A DNA stretch of 64,000 nt from Leisingera aquaemixtae. Lineage in GTDB: Bacteria > Pseudomonadota > Alphaproteobacteria > Rhodobacterales > Rhodobacteraceae. The stretch is from contig NZ_JAHVJQ010000010.1 in the NCBI RefSeq assembly GCF_019801145.1, forward strand, positions 1 through 64,000. Reading direction: 5' to 3'. The notes under the pieces are model-generated. The model was not told where the DNA came from, made no database searches, and saw only the letters and a list, made by a program, of their open reading frames with translations. This document shows, one piece after another, positions 42,401 to 49,838 of the stretch (positions within the stretch are counted from its first letter, which is position 1; each line of letters starts with the position of its first letter). Made by a program: the position numbers and the translations under genes.

Positions 42401-45008
42401 ATTTCTTGGCCGTCTTGGCTTTTTCGGCCTCTGCCGCGGGCAATTGCGCCTTGGCGATCAGCGCAGTGAAATCATTGCCGGTATCGGCCGCGACCACCTT
42501 GTCGCGGATATCGGTGAAAACCTTGAAGGCGGGCTCCCACTTCTTTTTCAGATCGTCGAGCGCCTTGGTGTCGGTCATCCCGTCGAGCTCCACCGCGGCC
42601 TCCGCCGCGGCCTTGGCGCTGTCCACCCGTTTCTCGGCGTCCGCCAGGCAGGTATTGGCGGTGGTGAAGTCCAGTTTTAGCGCGGCTGCCGCGGCCTCGG
42701 CCATCAGGGCCTTGGCATCTTCCAGCATGGTTGCCGCCTGCGGCACGTTCTTCAGCGGGTCAATTTTGCCCTGAACCGCCACGCGCTTTTCCTTGTAGGC
42801 TTTGCAGGCGTCCGCCTGGGCGGTGGCGGCGGGCCAATCGCCCTGGGTGGCGTCCAGCAGGGTCAGGGCGGTGGAGTATTTGTGCAGCACCGCTTCCGCC
42901 TTGGCCGAGGCAAGGTCGGCCTCCATCTTGAGGATGATCACCTGGATGCCGGAGGCGCCGTCGTGGTCCTTGAACTCCTTCAGCTTGGCCTCGAAAGCGG
43001 TGAGCTTGGGGCCGTACTGCTGAACAACCGGGATTTCCTTTTCGATGAAGGGCCGCACGTTCCAGAACTTGTCCAGCTTCTTGAGCGACTCGGTGTAATC
43101 CTTGGACGTGGCCACGTCTGAATCGGTGTAATAGCCGTTGGCCTCGTCCAGCTTGTCCTTGAGCAGGTTCTTGACTGCGGCGGCAAGCCCGGCCCAGCTG
43201 TCGACCCAGGTCTTGGCATTCGGGCGCTCGGTTTCATAGCGTTTGCGCCGCGCCCGCACCTTGGCGGTTTTTTCATGGACCTTGGCGATCTCGTCCAGCT
43301 TCTGGATGCCGTCCTTGAACTTCTTGGCGGCCTTGTCCTGCTGGGCAGCGTCGTAGAGCCGCTCCATCTCGCGCGCGGCGTCGTCCACCGCCGGGTCGCC
43401 GACGCTGACGCCGCGGGCGGCATCGGCCAGCGCCTTGCGGTCGGGGTCGAGCGCCATGAAATGCGCGAATTCATCGGCCAGGACTTCGGCCTTGGCAATC
43501 TCCGTCTCGGCCGCGGTCAAGTCCGCGGTGGCGGTTTTCAGGTCGTGCGCCTTGGCCTTGTCCACCGCGGCGGTGCGCAAGCCCTTGATGCGGGTGATCT
43601 CGGGCGCGATCTCGGGTGCCGCGGCCTTGGGGTGGCTGGTCAGCGGCACCATCCGCAGATCGAAGATCTCCAGCGCCTTCTGGAACGCGGTCTTGGACTG
43701 GGTGTCGGCGGCAACCGCCTTTTCCAGCGCGTCCAGCGCCTTTTCGCCGGCATCCAGCTTGGCGCCGCTGGCATCCTCGGGCTTGGCCTTGGCCTGCGCG
43801 GCCAGCGCCGCGACCTTGTCGAGCGCGGCCTTCCACTTGTCCGGGGTCTGGCTGACCGCTTCCGGCACCATGGTGTTGTAGGTCTTGACCGGCCCGTCCT
43901 TCAGCGCCTTGAGCGCGGCCTCGATCTGGGCGATCTGTTCGTCGACGGTGGCGTCCCCGGTCTCGCTGCCAGTGTCGCCGGAGGGCGGCGCGGCCTGTTC
44001 CGGTGCCTTGGCCGGGGCCTCTGGCTTGGCGGTTGTGGCGGTGTCGCCGTCGCCCGCTGCCGCCGCCGTGGCGGCTGCCGGGGCCTCCCCGCCGCCGGAG
44101 TCCGCGGCGGCCTGGCGGGCCTTGGAAATCGCCTGCGCCAGCGGGCCGACCGCCTTGAGCGCGCCCTCGTAATCCGGCGGGCTGGCGGCGACGCGGGCCT
44201 TGATCTGGGTCCAGACGGTTTCGATCTTCTGCGACTGCGCGGTCTTCAGTGCCAGCACCTCGTCGATCAGCGGCTCCAGCTTGGCCGCTGCCTGCTGCCA
44301 CTTGCCTTCCAGCAGGCTCAGCCGCTTGGCGCGGGCGGCGGCGTCCTGGGCGGCGGTTTTCATCTCTTCAGAAAGCTTGGCGACATGCTCCAGCGCGGCG
44401 GCAAAGCCGCTGCCTTCGGCCTTGGCCTGGATCGCCTTCCACAGCGCCTCTGCCTTGGAGAGGTCGATGCCGGCGATGTCCCGGAGCTTGGCCATGTTGG
44501 CCTCGACCTTGGCGGCGGTGGTTTTCCACTTGGCCTCTGCCGGATCCGGTTCGGCGGAAGGGGCGGCCGGCGCCTCAGCCGGCGCTTCGGTGGCGGTGTC
44601 GCCGCTGGCGGCCGGGGCGGCCTGGGGGACGTCCTCTGCCGTTTCATCTTCGTCATCGGCCTCCGACTCGACGACATTGCCGGAGGGGTCGAGAATGAGG
44701 ATCTTGTATTTGAGCCCGACCACCATGAACATCTTCTTGGCCTTGCGGGCCATGCCGGGCACGATCTTGCCCTCGACCGACATCGACAGTTCCTTGCCGT
44801 CCAGCTTCAGAGTGCCGAAGGTGAACTGCGGGGTTTCGCCATCGGATTTCGCCTGCTTGCCCAGCACCTTGGCAGCCTTGGTCTTGTGGGTGAGGAAGAC
44901 CGAATTCTCGATCTTCTTGCCAAAACACAACCCAAAGGACAGCTCGCGCTTGCGGGCGATTGCCATCTGTTGCTTGATTTCTTTTGCAGCGGATCCGTCA
45001 AGAGGCAT
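39468..45008 (-). CDS. Giant helical repeat protein with C-terminal HExxH metallopeptidase-like domain
   Basis: The 1846-residue protein has three zones. Residues 1-110 form a compact alpha/beta domain (SFGLCFGKKIENSVFLTHKT; FTFGTLKLDGKELSMSVEGK). Acidic, Ala/Pro-rich linkers lie at about 115-160 and 315-365. From about 165 to 1550 it is almost entirely helical, rich in Ala, Lys, Asp and Glu, with loosely repeated helical units (for example KYDDARAHLDSAISNLKMAM), resembling spectrin-like or coiled-coil bundles. The C-terminal zone carries HEVGHAVDDKHG at 1676-1687, a zinc-peptidase HExxH helix, and 143 residues later GEWFSELYAAYHSGK, a plausible third-ligand glutamate helix like that of anthrax lethal factor-type (M34) peptidases. 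There is no signal peptide or membrane segment. GGGAG precedes ATG 45008. Secreted toxin, effector and intracellular protease are all possible. Confidence 0.85.
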   Translation of the reverse strand: MPLDGSAAKEIKQQMAIARKRELSFGLCFGKKIENSVFLTHKTKAAKVLGKQAKSDGETPQFTFGTLKLDGKELSMSVEGKIVPGMARKAKKMFMVVGLKYKILILDPSGNVVESEADDEDETAEDVPQAAPAASGDTATEAPAEAPAAPSAEPDPAEAKWKTTAAKVEANMAKLRDIAGIDLSKAEALWKAIQAKAEGSGFAAALEHVAKLSEEMKTAAQDAAARAKRLSLLEGKWQQAAAKLEPLIDEVLALKTAQSQKIETVWTQIKARVAASPPDYEGALKAVGPLAQAISKARQAAADSGGGEAPAAATAAAAGDGDTATTAKPEAPAKAPEQAAPPSGDTGSETGDATVDEQIAQIEAALKALKDGPVKTYNTMVPEAVSQTPDKWKAALDKVAALAAQAKAKPEDASGAKLDAGEKALDALEKAVAADTQSKTAFQKALEIFDLRMVPLTSHPKAAAPEIAPEITRIKGLRTAAVDKAKAHDLKTATADLTAAETEIAKAEVLADEFAHFMALDPDRKALADAARGVSVGDPAVDDAAREMERLYDAAQQDKAAKKFKDGIQKLDEIAKVHEKTAKVRARRKRYETERPNAKTWVDSWAGLAAAVKNLLKDKLDEANGYYTDSDVATSKDYTESLKKLDKFWNVRPFIEKEIPVVQQYGPKLTAFEAKLKEFKDHDGASGIQVIILKMEADLASAKAEAVLHKYSTALTLLDATQGDWPAATAQADACKAYKEKRVAVQGKIDPLKNVPQAATMLEDAKALMAEAAAAALKLDFTTANTCLADAEKRVDSAKAAAEAAVELDGMTDTKALDDLKKKWEPAFKVFTDIRDKVVAADTGNDFTALIAKAQLPAAEAEKAKTAKKYDDARAHLDSAISNLKMAMVLIHQHRAYGELKASLAAQIAALAPLNDANCLQPHIDDANKLSGEADDLIKPEGYDYKGAEAKLAAARKITEQARADGELFKAIKADRTRATAIITKITTEGGDVETQLTHRKTEVQALLDESTAKQNARDFKAAAAKAKAAAGWEKATDADIKMVKTVLGWEDPFFNNLRPPLVGAGKEAGRHLIARADADFAKYKAVLAAHTYPLARPMFEKAYQKLLACQRLLAAEALYTPALTDAQAAVDALAPENNDATKDRIKALSDRLAAAKLDAARTDLADNDYTQATKLLKKIAEDAKALLKSVKGSSDYEPARAAAEAKLAEARSHKHADAIQAQLTRLTAKYDNLVKLAPSDYATAKTMAEEVTKSAEEAISSANTHGILEAVNSAIGGDEDSAPWWPQVQAAKLSIKAVSSRENADVAKTHLDTANTEIENCQKDGLDAKTAKGHLKAALEACNTANEVISQYAFIAQEIARARASLPPVTGHAEAAYVKDETDAAAKLLDGAETAAKGGQNYAKVSADIEAAIAQTKTALEMAEQHKQYKELRAKPEVEPRLAVLEKHEHRYAIKPSIDTMRKKLADAAAAVAGKKPGEGIKLLEEARAIGTSAFVMAEMRANNPPKEADIKEILSRPNGTDELDAMIDNLEPEAQRAVVKVAFKARFGCDIKNFNNENLAPASQIADANLKGPNIVAFYKAMQDLPLDHTLNNDSLQKFAINEADKGGSMYQGNEKRIVMHEGDAGVSPNYAFGSDDAVGSLDDAATPEERAELEKCKPANEEPITFFNWNTLHEVGHAVDDKHGFMDSNGKKKEFGGWTEHGMEISGIAEKIAKKFTYDKTYVIEYMAHNTSAHVPPRPEDETCTDEEWESRRIQMEAFVDMASEPAQPWSSMATAKKLAIGGVVYQESYPKTWYSYLLSERPKGITGYQFRAPGEWFSELYAAYHSGKLKPNHPAVGWLSKL

Positions 45009-45045
45009 GGGGCAGCTCCCGGAACTGAAAAACTATTTAAAACCA

Positions 45046-45062
45046 GTGCATTAATATTGCAC
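45046..45062 (-). promoter_or_regulatory. A+T-rich palindrome upstream of the giant gene
   Basis: GTGCATTAATATTGCAC has 5-bp arms (GTGCA/TGCAC) around an A+T core, 37 bases before the start codon of the giant gene. It lies in the most A+T-rich part of this region, where the promoter is expected, and may be an operator or overlap the -10 element. Confidence 0.4.
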
Positions 45063-45196
45063 ATCTACAAGGGTCGCATGGAAGCCGGAGTCCAGCAAGA
45101 TTTTTTTCTTGTCAATCGCCGCAGGCTTGGCAGACTTGATCGCGATGTGCATCGAGGTGAGACGATGATGGTTTTCCACCCGGCCGCAGCCGCCAG

Positions 45197-45667
45197 ATGA
45201 ACGGGCCGCGCCTTGCCCGTGCCGCAGTTTTTGCGGCCGTTGCAGGGGGATGCGCCGGGCTGGCCGTGTGGTCTTTTGCCTCTGACAGCGGCACCGGACA
45301 CAGCGGAGGAAGTCCCATGAGCGCAACCACTGCAGCAGACCTCGACGGCGCCTGGATCGTGCAGAAGGCCAGCGGCGCGGGGCTGGAGAAGGCCGCAGGC
45401 CTGCGGTTCGATTTCGACGGCGGCACGCTGTACGGCTCCAGCCCGTGCCGCAGCTTCACCACCACCTTCGGGCCGGGTCTGGAGAACCTGATGCTGTCGC
45501 CGTTCCAGATCGGCGGCGGGCTGTGCGACGAAGAGACGATGATCGCCGAGCGGGAGTTCCTGGAGCAGATGCGCCTGGTCAACCGCATGGAGGTGACCGG
45601 GGACGGCGAGCTGGTGATGTACAATTTCAAGGAGCCGCTGCTGTGGGCCCGGCGGCTGGAGGAATGA
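45197..45667 (+). CDS. META-domain protein with N-terminal anchor
   Basis: The 156-residue product starts with a hydrophobic segment (LARAAVFAAVAGGCAGLAVW) that could be a signal peptide or anchor, with a cysteine that might allow lipidation although the lipobox is not typical. The remainder (about 50-156) fits the META/HslJ family: LDGAWIVQKASG, FDFDGGTLYGSSPCRSFTTT and LCDEETMIAEREFLEQMRLV. HslJ-like proteins lie in the envelope and are linked to heat shock or novobiocin resistance in E. coli; here the role is unknown. It is divergent from the giant HExxH gene and converges on a truncated kinase gene. Confidence 0.72.
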   Translation: MNGPRLARAAVFAAVAGGCAGLAVWSFASDSGTGHSGGSPMSATTAADLDGAWIVQKASGAGLEKAAGLRFDFDGGTLYGSSPCRSFTTTFGPGLENLMLSPFQIGGGLCDEETMIAEREFLEQMRLVNRMEVTGDGELVMYNFKEPLLWARRLEE

Positions 45668-45700
45668 GGCCGCGGCCGCAGCAGCCGGTCGCGGGCGGGG

Positions 45701-46462
45701 TCAGCCAGGCAGTTCGCTGCGCCAGGGCGGATTGGCGCCGCTGCGCGATACGGTAACGGCCGCCGCCGCCGCGGCAAACCGCAGCGCCGAGGCCCCCTTG
45801 GCCCCCGTTGTCAGCAGCACGGCGGCAGGCCCCATCGCCTGGATCCGGGCCAGCCTGCCGCGCAGTGCGCCGCCGCCCGGCTGCAGCCAGTCGAGATCGT
45901 CCATGGAGAGTTTCACAATGTCGCTGAGCGCAAGCATGCGCTGCAGCCGGGCGCGGTAGCGGGCCTCATCGGTGATGAAGCCGGGGCGAATGTTGGGGTC
46001 GAGCATCACCAGCCGGTTGCCGCGGGCGCGCTGCAGCAGCGCCTCGTAGGCCTCTGCCGCCGGTTCGCAGGCCAGGGAAATGCCGCCGAAGAACAGCGCC
46101 GCCGTCTCCGGGCCGGGATCAGCCAGGTTCTGCGGCGCCAGCATCCTGCCGGCGGTGTTCTCGTCATAGAAGGCATAGCGCGCCTCGCCCTGGTCCAGCG
46201 TCACAAAGGCCAGTGTGGTGGGGCGGGGGCTGATGGCGCAGGGGGCGGCGCTGACGTTGCTGGCCTGCAGAGCCTGCAAGAGCTGCCGGCCGAACAGGTC
46301 GGAGGACAGGCCGGTTGCCAAGGCGCAGGGCACGCCGAGGCGGCCAAGCGCAATTGCGGTGTTGAACACCGCGCCGCCGGGGCAGGGGGCGAAACAGGCG
46401 CTGCCGTCCGCCGCTGCGGCGGGGATCATGTCGATCAGCGCTTCGCCGCAGCACAGGATCAT
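45701..46462 (-). pseudogene. Truncated PfkB-family sugar kinase (fructokinase-like)
   Basis: The reading frame encodes 253 residues of a PfkB kinase: MILCCGEALIDMIP, the glycine pair GGAVFNTAIALGRLG, and LVMLDPNIRPGFI all match fructokinases. PfkB enzymes are about 300-320 residues long and need the GAGD motif with the catalytic aspartate near residue 250. Here the sequence ends in SRSGANPPWRSELPG with no GAGD, and no continuation was found in the other minus-strand frames further downstream. The C-terminal 50-60 residues are therefore missing and the product should be inactive. The gene may have been cut by rearrangement next to the META gene. Confidence 0.75.
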
Positions 46463-46575
46463 CCGGGGCGGCCTGCGGCCTGGCGCTGTCTGCAGGATGT
46501 CTGGTTCATCGGGGCCTCCTGCCGCCATCAAACAGTCTGCGGCCTGCGGCTGCAAGAGCGCGGCAGCAGGCCCGC

Positions 46576-47394
46576 CTAACGGGTGAAGCTGACCGGCAGG
46601 CTGAGCCTGATCCGGCTGGCCGCAAGCTGTTTGGGGGCGGCGGGAAACCGGCCGGCCCGGGCGACGGCGGCGAGGGCGGCCTGGTCGAAGACGGTACTCC
46701 CTGAGGATTTGGCGATGCGGTGGTCCAGCAGGCGGCCGTCGCGGGCAACGGTGAGGCGCAGCACCACCCGGGCCTGGCCGCGGGCGCCGGAGGGGTAGCG
46801 CTTGCGCCGTTCGATGCGGGCGCGGATCTTGTTGCCCCAGACGTTGCGCAGCTTGGCCTCCCGGCCCGGATTGGCGGTGGCGGTCTGCGCGCCGCCGGAT
46901 TGGCCCGCCTCGGCGCCGCCGCCAGCGCCTGCGGCGCGCTGGCCCGCCTGGCCTGCCGCGTTGCGGGTGGAGTTGGCCTTGGGCGGCGGTGTCTCTTGCG
47001 GTTTGGCCTGCGATTCCGGTTTCGGCTCCGGCGTGCGTTTTGGCGGCGGCGGCGGGGCGGTGTCTGCCTGCACCGGCTGGGCTGCGGCGGGCTGGGTGAG
47101 CGGCGCCAGCAGTGCGGCACGCTGCGCCCGGGCCAGCTCAAACTGGGGCAGGGCAGGGGGCTGGACCTGCGGCAAGGGGTCTGCATTCCGGGTCTCGATC
47201 TGCGGGGTCTCGGGCGGTGTCTGCCAGGCCTCGGCCATGCGGGCGACCTCGGCGCTGGCAGGCTGGAGCGAGACCAGCGCGTCGCCGCCCGCACCGCTGG
47301 ATTGCGCGCCGGTTTCGGGCGCGGTGGCAAAGAGCGCGATGTGGATGAGGCCCGCGAGGCCCGCAAAGACGGTGAATTCGGCGGCACGTTTCAT
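46576..47394 (-). CDS. tonB: TonB-like energy transducer
   Basis: The 272-residue protein has one N-terminal membrane helix (FTVFAGLAGLIHIALFATA), a long Pro/Ala/Gln-rich periplasmic spacer with PPPPPKRTPEPKPE, and a C-terminal TonB domain (KIRARIERRKRYPSGARGQA; GRFPAAPKQL) ending LSLPVSFTR. It spans the periplasm and transmits proton-motive energy to TonB-dependent receptors. It is the last gene of the exbB-exbD-exbD-tonB operon and overlaps exbD by four bases. The TonB-dependent receptor at 59529-61511 is a likely client. Confidence 0.88.
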   Translation of the reverse strand: MKRAAEFTVFAGLAGLIHIALFATAPETGAQSSGAGGDALVSLQPASAEVARMAEAWQTPPETPQIETRNADPLPQVQPPALPQFELARAQRAALLAPLTQPAAAQPVQADTAPPPPPKRTPEPKPESQAKPQETPPPKANSTRNAAGQAGQRAAGAGGGAEAGQSGGAQTATANPGREAKLRNVWGNKIRARIERRKRYPSGARGQARVVLRLTVARDGRLLDHRIAKSSGSTVFDQAALAAVARAGRFPAAPKQLAASRIRLSLPVSFTR

Positions 47395-47774
47395 CGGCGT
47401 TGCACCACCAGTTCGGCGCGGGTGAGGCCCGCCTCCGCCAGCTGGCGCAGGATGCGGGCGAGGGTCTTGGCCTCCAGCCGCGTGTCGGCGCGCAGTTGCA
47501 CGTTGGGGTGGCCTCTGCTGGCGGTAGCGAGGCGGGTGAGGGCGGCCTCGCCCTCGGCCCCATCGAAATGCATCCGGCCATCGGCGCTGATGTAGAGCAC
47601 CGGCTGGGCCTCTGGCGCGGCCTCGGAGGCGGCCTCGGGCGGGGTCACGTCAAACGGGCCGGGCTGCGCCAGGCGCGAGGTCATCAGGAAGAAGATCAAC
47701 AGCAGGAACACCACGTTGATCATCGGCACGATGGATTCGGCGCGGGGGCGGCGGGGCGGGTCGCTCAGGTCCAT
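47391..47774 (-). CDS. exbD: ExbD/TolR-family protein (second copy)
   Basis: The 127-residue product has a short cytoplasmic N-terminus with RRPRAESIVPMINVVFLLLI, the membrane helix with the conserved aspartate position replaced by asparagine (PMINVVFLLLIFF where PMIDVVFLLL is usual), and a periplasmic ExbD fold. In ExbD this aspartate is the proton-carrying residue, so this copy may be structurally but not proton-coupled. It lies between the first exbD and tonB and overlaps tonB by four bases. Confidence 0.85.
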   Translation of the reverse strand: MDLSDPPRRPRAESIVPMINVVFLLLIFFLMTSRLAQPGPFDVTPPEAASEAAPEAQPVLYISADGRMHFDGAEGEAALTRLATASRGHPNVQLRADTRLEAKTLARILRQLAEAGLTRAELVVQRR

Positions 47775-47784
47775 CGCTGCCCCC

Positions 47785-48162
47785 TCATTCCACCAGCACG
47801 ACGTTGCTGAGGCCCGCCTGCTGCAGCAGTGCGGTCACGTCTGTGATGCGCTGCAGGCTGGTGCCGTCGCGCCCGCGCAGGATCAGCATGTCGGCGGGGG
47901 ATTTCATCAAGGGGGCCAGCGCCTGGGCGAGGTTGCTGTCCGCCACCGGCACGCCGTTCACATCCAGGTTGCCGGGACCCACGCCAATGAGGCGCGGGGG
48001 ACCGTCGTAGGTGCCGCCCTGCCCGGCCAGCGGCAGTTGCAGCACCGTGTCCATGCCAAAGCGGGAGGCCAGCATGAAGAACACCAAGAGCAGGAACACC
48101 ACGTCGATCATCGGCGTCAGGCTGGGCTTGCGCCGGGGGCGCGGGGCGGGGGCGAGTTGCAT
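47785..48162 (-). CDS. exbD: ExbD/TolR-family protein (first copy)
   Basis: The 125-residue protein has the canonical pattern RRKPSLTPMIDVVFLLLVFF with the protonatable aspartate in the membrane helix, and a periplasmic domain ending LQQAGLSNVVLVE. With ExbB it forms the proton channel that drives TonB. It follows exbB by four bases. Having one copy with Asp and one with Asn in the same operon suggests a mixed ExbD dimer with a single proton path. Confidence 0.9.
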   Translation of the reverse strand: MQLAPAPRPRRKPSLTPMIDVVFLLLVFFMLASRFGMDTVLQLPLAGQGGTYDGPPRLIGVGPGNLDVNGVPVADSNLAQALAPLMKSPADMLILRGRDGTSLQRITDVTALLQQAGLSNVVLVE

Positions 48163-48166
48163 GGGG

Positions 48167-49084
48167 TTACTCGGCGGCCAGCGCCAACTGGTCGGGCTGC
48201 CGTGCGACGAAGATGCGGGTGGCGCTGTCCTCCAGGTCGCGGCGGATGCGGTAGATCACGGCCTCAAACCAGGTCAGCGCGGCGGAGGCGGGGATCGCCA
48301 CCGCCATGCCGGCTGCGGTGGTCAGCAGCGCCTCCCAGATGCCGCCGGCCAGCAGCGCCGGGTCGGCCTTGGAGCCTGCGGCCTGCAGCGCCTGGAAGGC
48401 GGCGATCATGCCCAGAACGGTGCCAAGGAGGCCCAAGAGGGGCGCGATGGTGGCAATCAGCTCCAGCGCGCCGAGGCCGGTGGCGGCGCTGGCCAGATGC
48501 AGTTTGGCGACCCGTGCGGTCTCTTCGCGGGCGCGGTCCTCTGGCAGGCTGGCGGTTGCGGTGAGGGCGGCAGTCACCACCTTGGAGCGCACGCCGATGC
48601 GGGTCTGCACGATGGCAAGCGCGGCGGCGCGGTCGCCGCGTTCAAAGGCGGCGACGGCATCGGCGGCCTTCCCGCGGGACCAGGCGCCGACGAGGGCCAG
48701 CCGCCAGATCTTCCACAGGATCAGCGCCAGGGTGATCACCGACAGCGCGGCAATGGCCCAGATCGAGGGGCCGCCGTCGCGCAGGAATTTCAGCGCCTTT
48801 GCGGAGGCGTCAGTGGCCACCTGCGCCAGTTCCGGCTGCGCGCCGGGCAGCTCCGTGGCGGGTTGCGGGGCAGGCGAGGCTGCAGGGTCCGCGGCCAGGG
48901 TATCTGCGTCTGACGGAAGGGCAGGGGCCGGGGTAAGAGGGGCTGAAGGCTCTGGCGCTGTTTCGGCGGCGGCAGGCGTGTCCGCGCTGATGGCGGGCAC
49001 CGGCATAGCCGGGGTGTCCTGGGCCGCAGCAAAAGAGGCCATGAGCAGAAGGGCAACCGCCGCCGCGGGCAAACGAAGGGTCAT
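48167..49084 (-). CDS. exbB: ExbB/MotA/TolQ-family proton channel protein
   Basis: The 305-residue protein has a signal peptide (MTLRLPAAAVALLLMASFAA) and a long Pro/Ala-rich periplasmic extension (about 22-110), then three membrane helices. The family core is visible at TGLGALELIATIAPLLGLLG and LLTTAAGMAVAIPASAALTW. The signal sequence and extension are typical of the long ExbB subgroup. Start ATG 49084 has GGAG seven bases upstream. It heads the operon exbB-exbD-exbD-tonB, which has a promoter with an overlapping inverted repeat about 130 bases upstream. Confidence 0.9.
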   Translation of the reverse strand: MTLRLPAAAVALLLMASFAAAQDTPAMPVPAISADTPAAAETAPEPSAPLTPAPALPSDADTLAADPAASPAPQPATELPGAQPELAQVATDASAKALKFLRDGGPSIWAIAALSVITLALILWKIWRLALVGAWSRGKAADAVAAFERGDRAAALAIVQTRIGVRSKVVTAALTATASLPEDRAREETARVAKLHLASAATGLGALELIATIAPLLGLLGTVLGMIAAFQALQAAGSKADPALLAGGIWEALLTTAAGMAVAIPASAALTWFEAVIYRIRRDLEDSATRIFVARQPDQLALAAE

Positions 49085-49205
49085 GGACCGGTCTCCAGCC
49101 AGATGCGCCGCCAGGCTGCGGCTGCAGGGTTTGGGGGGATGGCTGGGCGGCCCCGGAGGGAGCGGGGTGCCTTGCTGCAGGCGTTTCAGGGAAAACGCGG
49201 GGCAA

Positions 49206-49234
49206 CGGGTAGGAAAACCTACTCGTTTTGTCAA
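49206..49234 (-). promoter_or_regulatory. Promoter with overlapping inverted repeat upstream of exbB
   Basis: On the minus strand a perfect -35 hexamer TTGACA (49234-49229) is followed after 17 bases by a weak -10 (TACCCG). The spacer holds the perfect inverted repeat GTAGG-TTTT-CCTAC (49222-49209), so a bound repressor would block RNA polymerase. An iron regulator is a natural guess given the operon, but the repeat matches no iron box known to me. Confidence 0.45.
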
Positions 49235-49278
49235 GAATTCGGCGCGGAATCGCAGGACAGGCGCCGGTGCGGGGAGGA

Positions 49279-49572
49279 TCAGGCGGCGGCTGACTGCCAG
49301 TCCATCGTCTCGAACTCCTCGCGGAAAGCAAAACGGGCGAGGTGGCTGTCGATGATCCGGCGGGCTTCGGCGAGGTCTGCGGCATCGGGCGCTGTAACCT
49401 CGGCGGTCAGGACGCCATCGGTGGCGTAAAGCGTGGCGGGCCCCATTCCCAGCGCTACGGTGCCGTGGGTGGCGTCGAATTCCACCGCCACCTTGTGCGC
49501 GAAATGCATGCAGAGCTGCTGCAGGTATTTTGAAGCATTTGGAGTCTCGAAACGGCCTTGATCTGTGAGCAC
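49279..49572 (-). CDS. DUF2218 domain protein
   Basis: The 97-residue product is a single DUF2218 domain, with the signature FETPNASKYLQQLCMHFAHK followed by VEFDATHGTVALGMGPATLY. The start is GTG at 49572, with AAGGA seven bases upstream; earlier open frame lacks codon support. Function of the family is unknown, but members are often found beside siderophore and iron-uptake genes, as here (divergent from the ABC exporter, adjacent to exbB). It may be a small intracellular iron- or siderophore-handling protein (inference). Confidence 0.82.
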   Translation of the reverse strand: MLTDQGRFETPNASKYLQQLCMHFAHKVAVEFDATHGTVALGMGPATLYATDGVLTAEVTAPDAADLAEARRIIDSHLARFAFREEFETMDWQSAAA

Positions 49573-49838
49573 GGTATAATCCTTAGTATTTTTGTAAGAT
49601 TGCGGCACTCTAGCGTGTCGCCGCCGCGCCGCAAGGGGGAAACAGGCGCGGCTTTTGCAGTCCGGGGGCGATTTTCGCTGCTGACAAGCAGCGCCGGGAT
49701 GCCTACAAGGGCCAGGCTGCGGTGCAGGCAGGATCCGCGCCCTTGCCCAAGGACGGCCCGGATAAAGGGCCCAAGGGCGGGCGGAGACGGCGACCCACAT
49801 CTCAAGCGGTTCCATGAAAATCCTTGAGAGGCCTCCAA

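Noticed and set aside
39498-42680. A 1060-codon open frame on the plus strand antisense to the giant gene
   Set aside because: It mirrors the codon pattern of the real minus-strand gene in high-G+C DNA (Val/Gly/Leu/Arg-rich, no domain) and has no ribosome-binding site.
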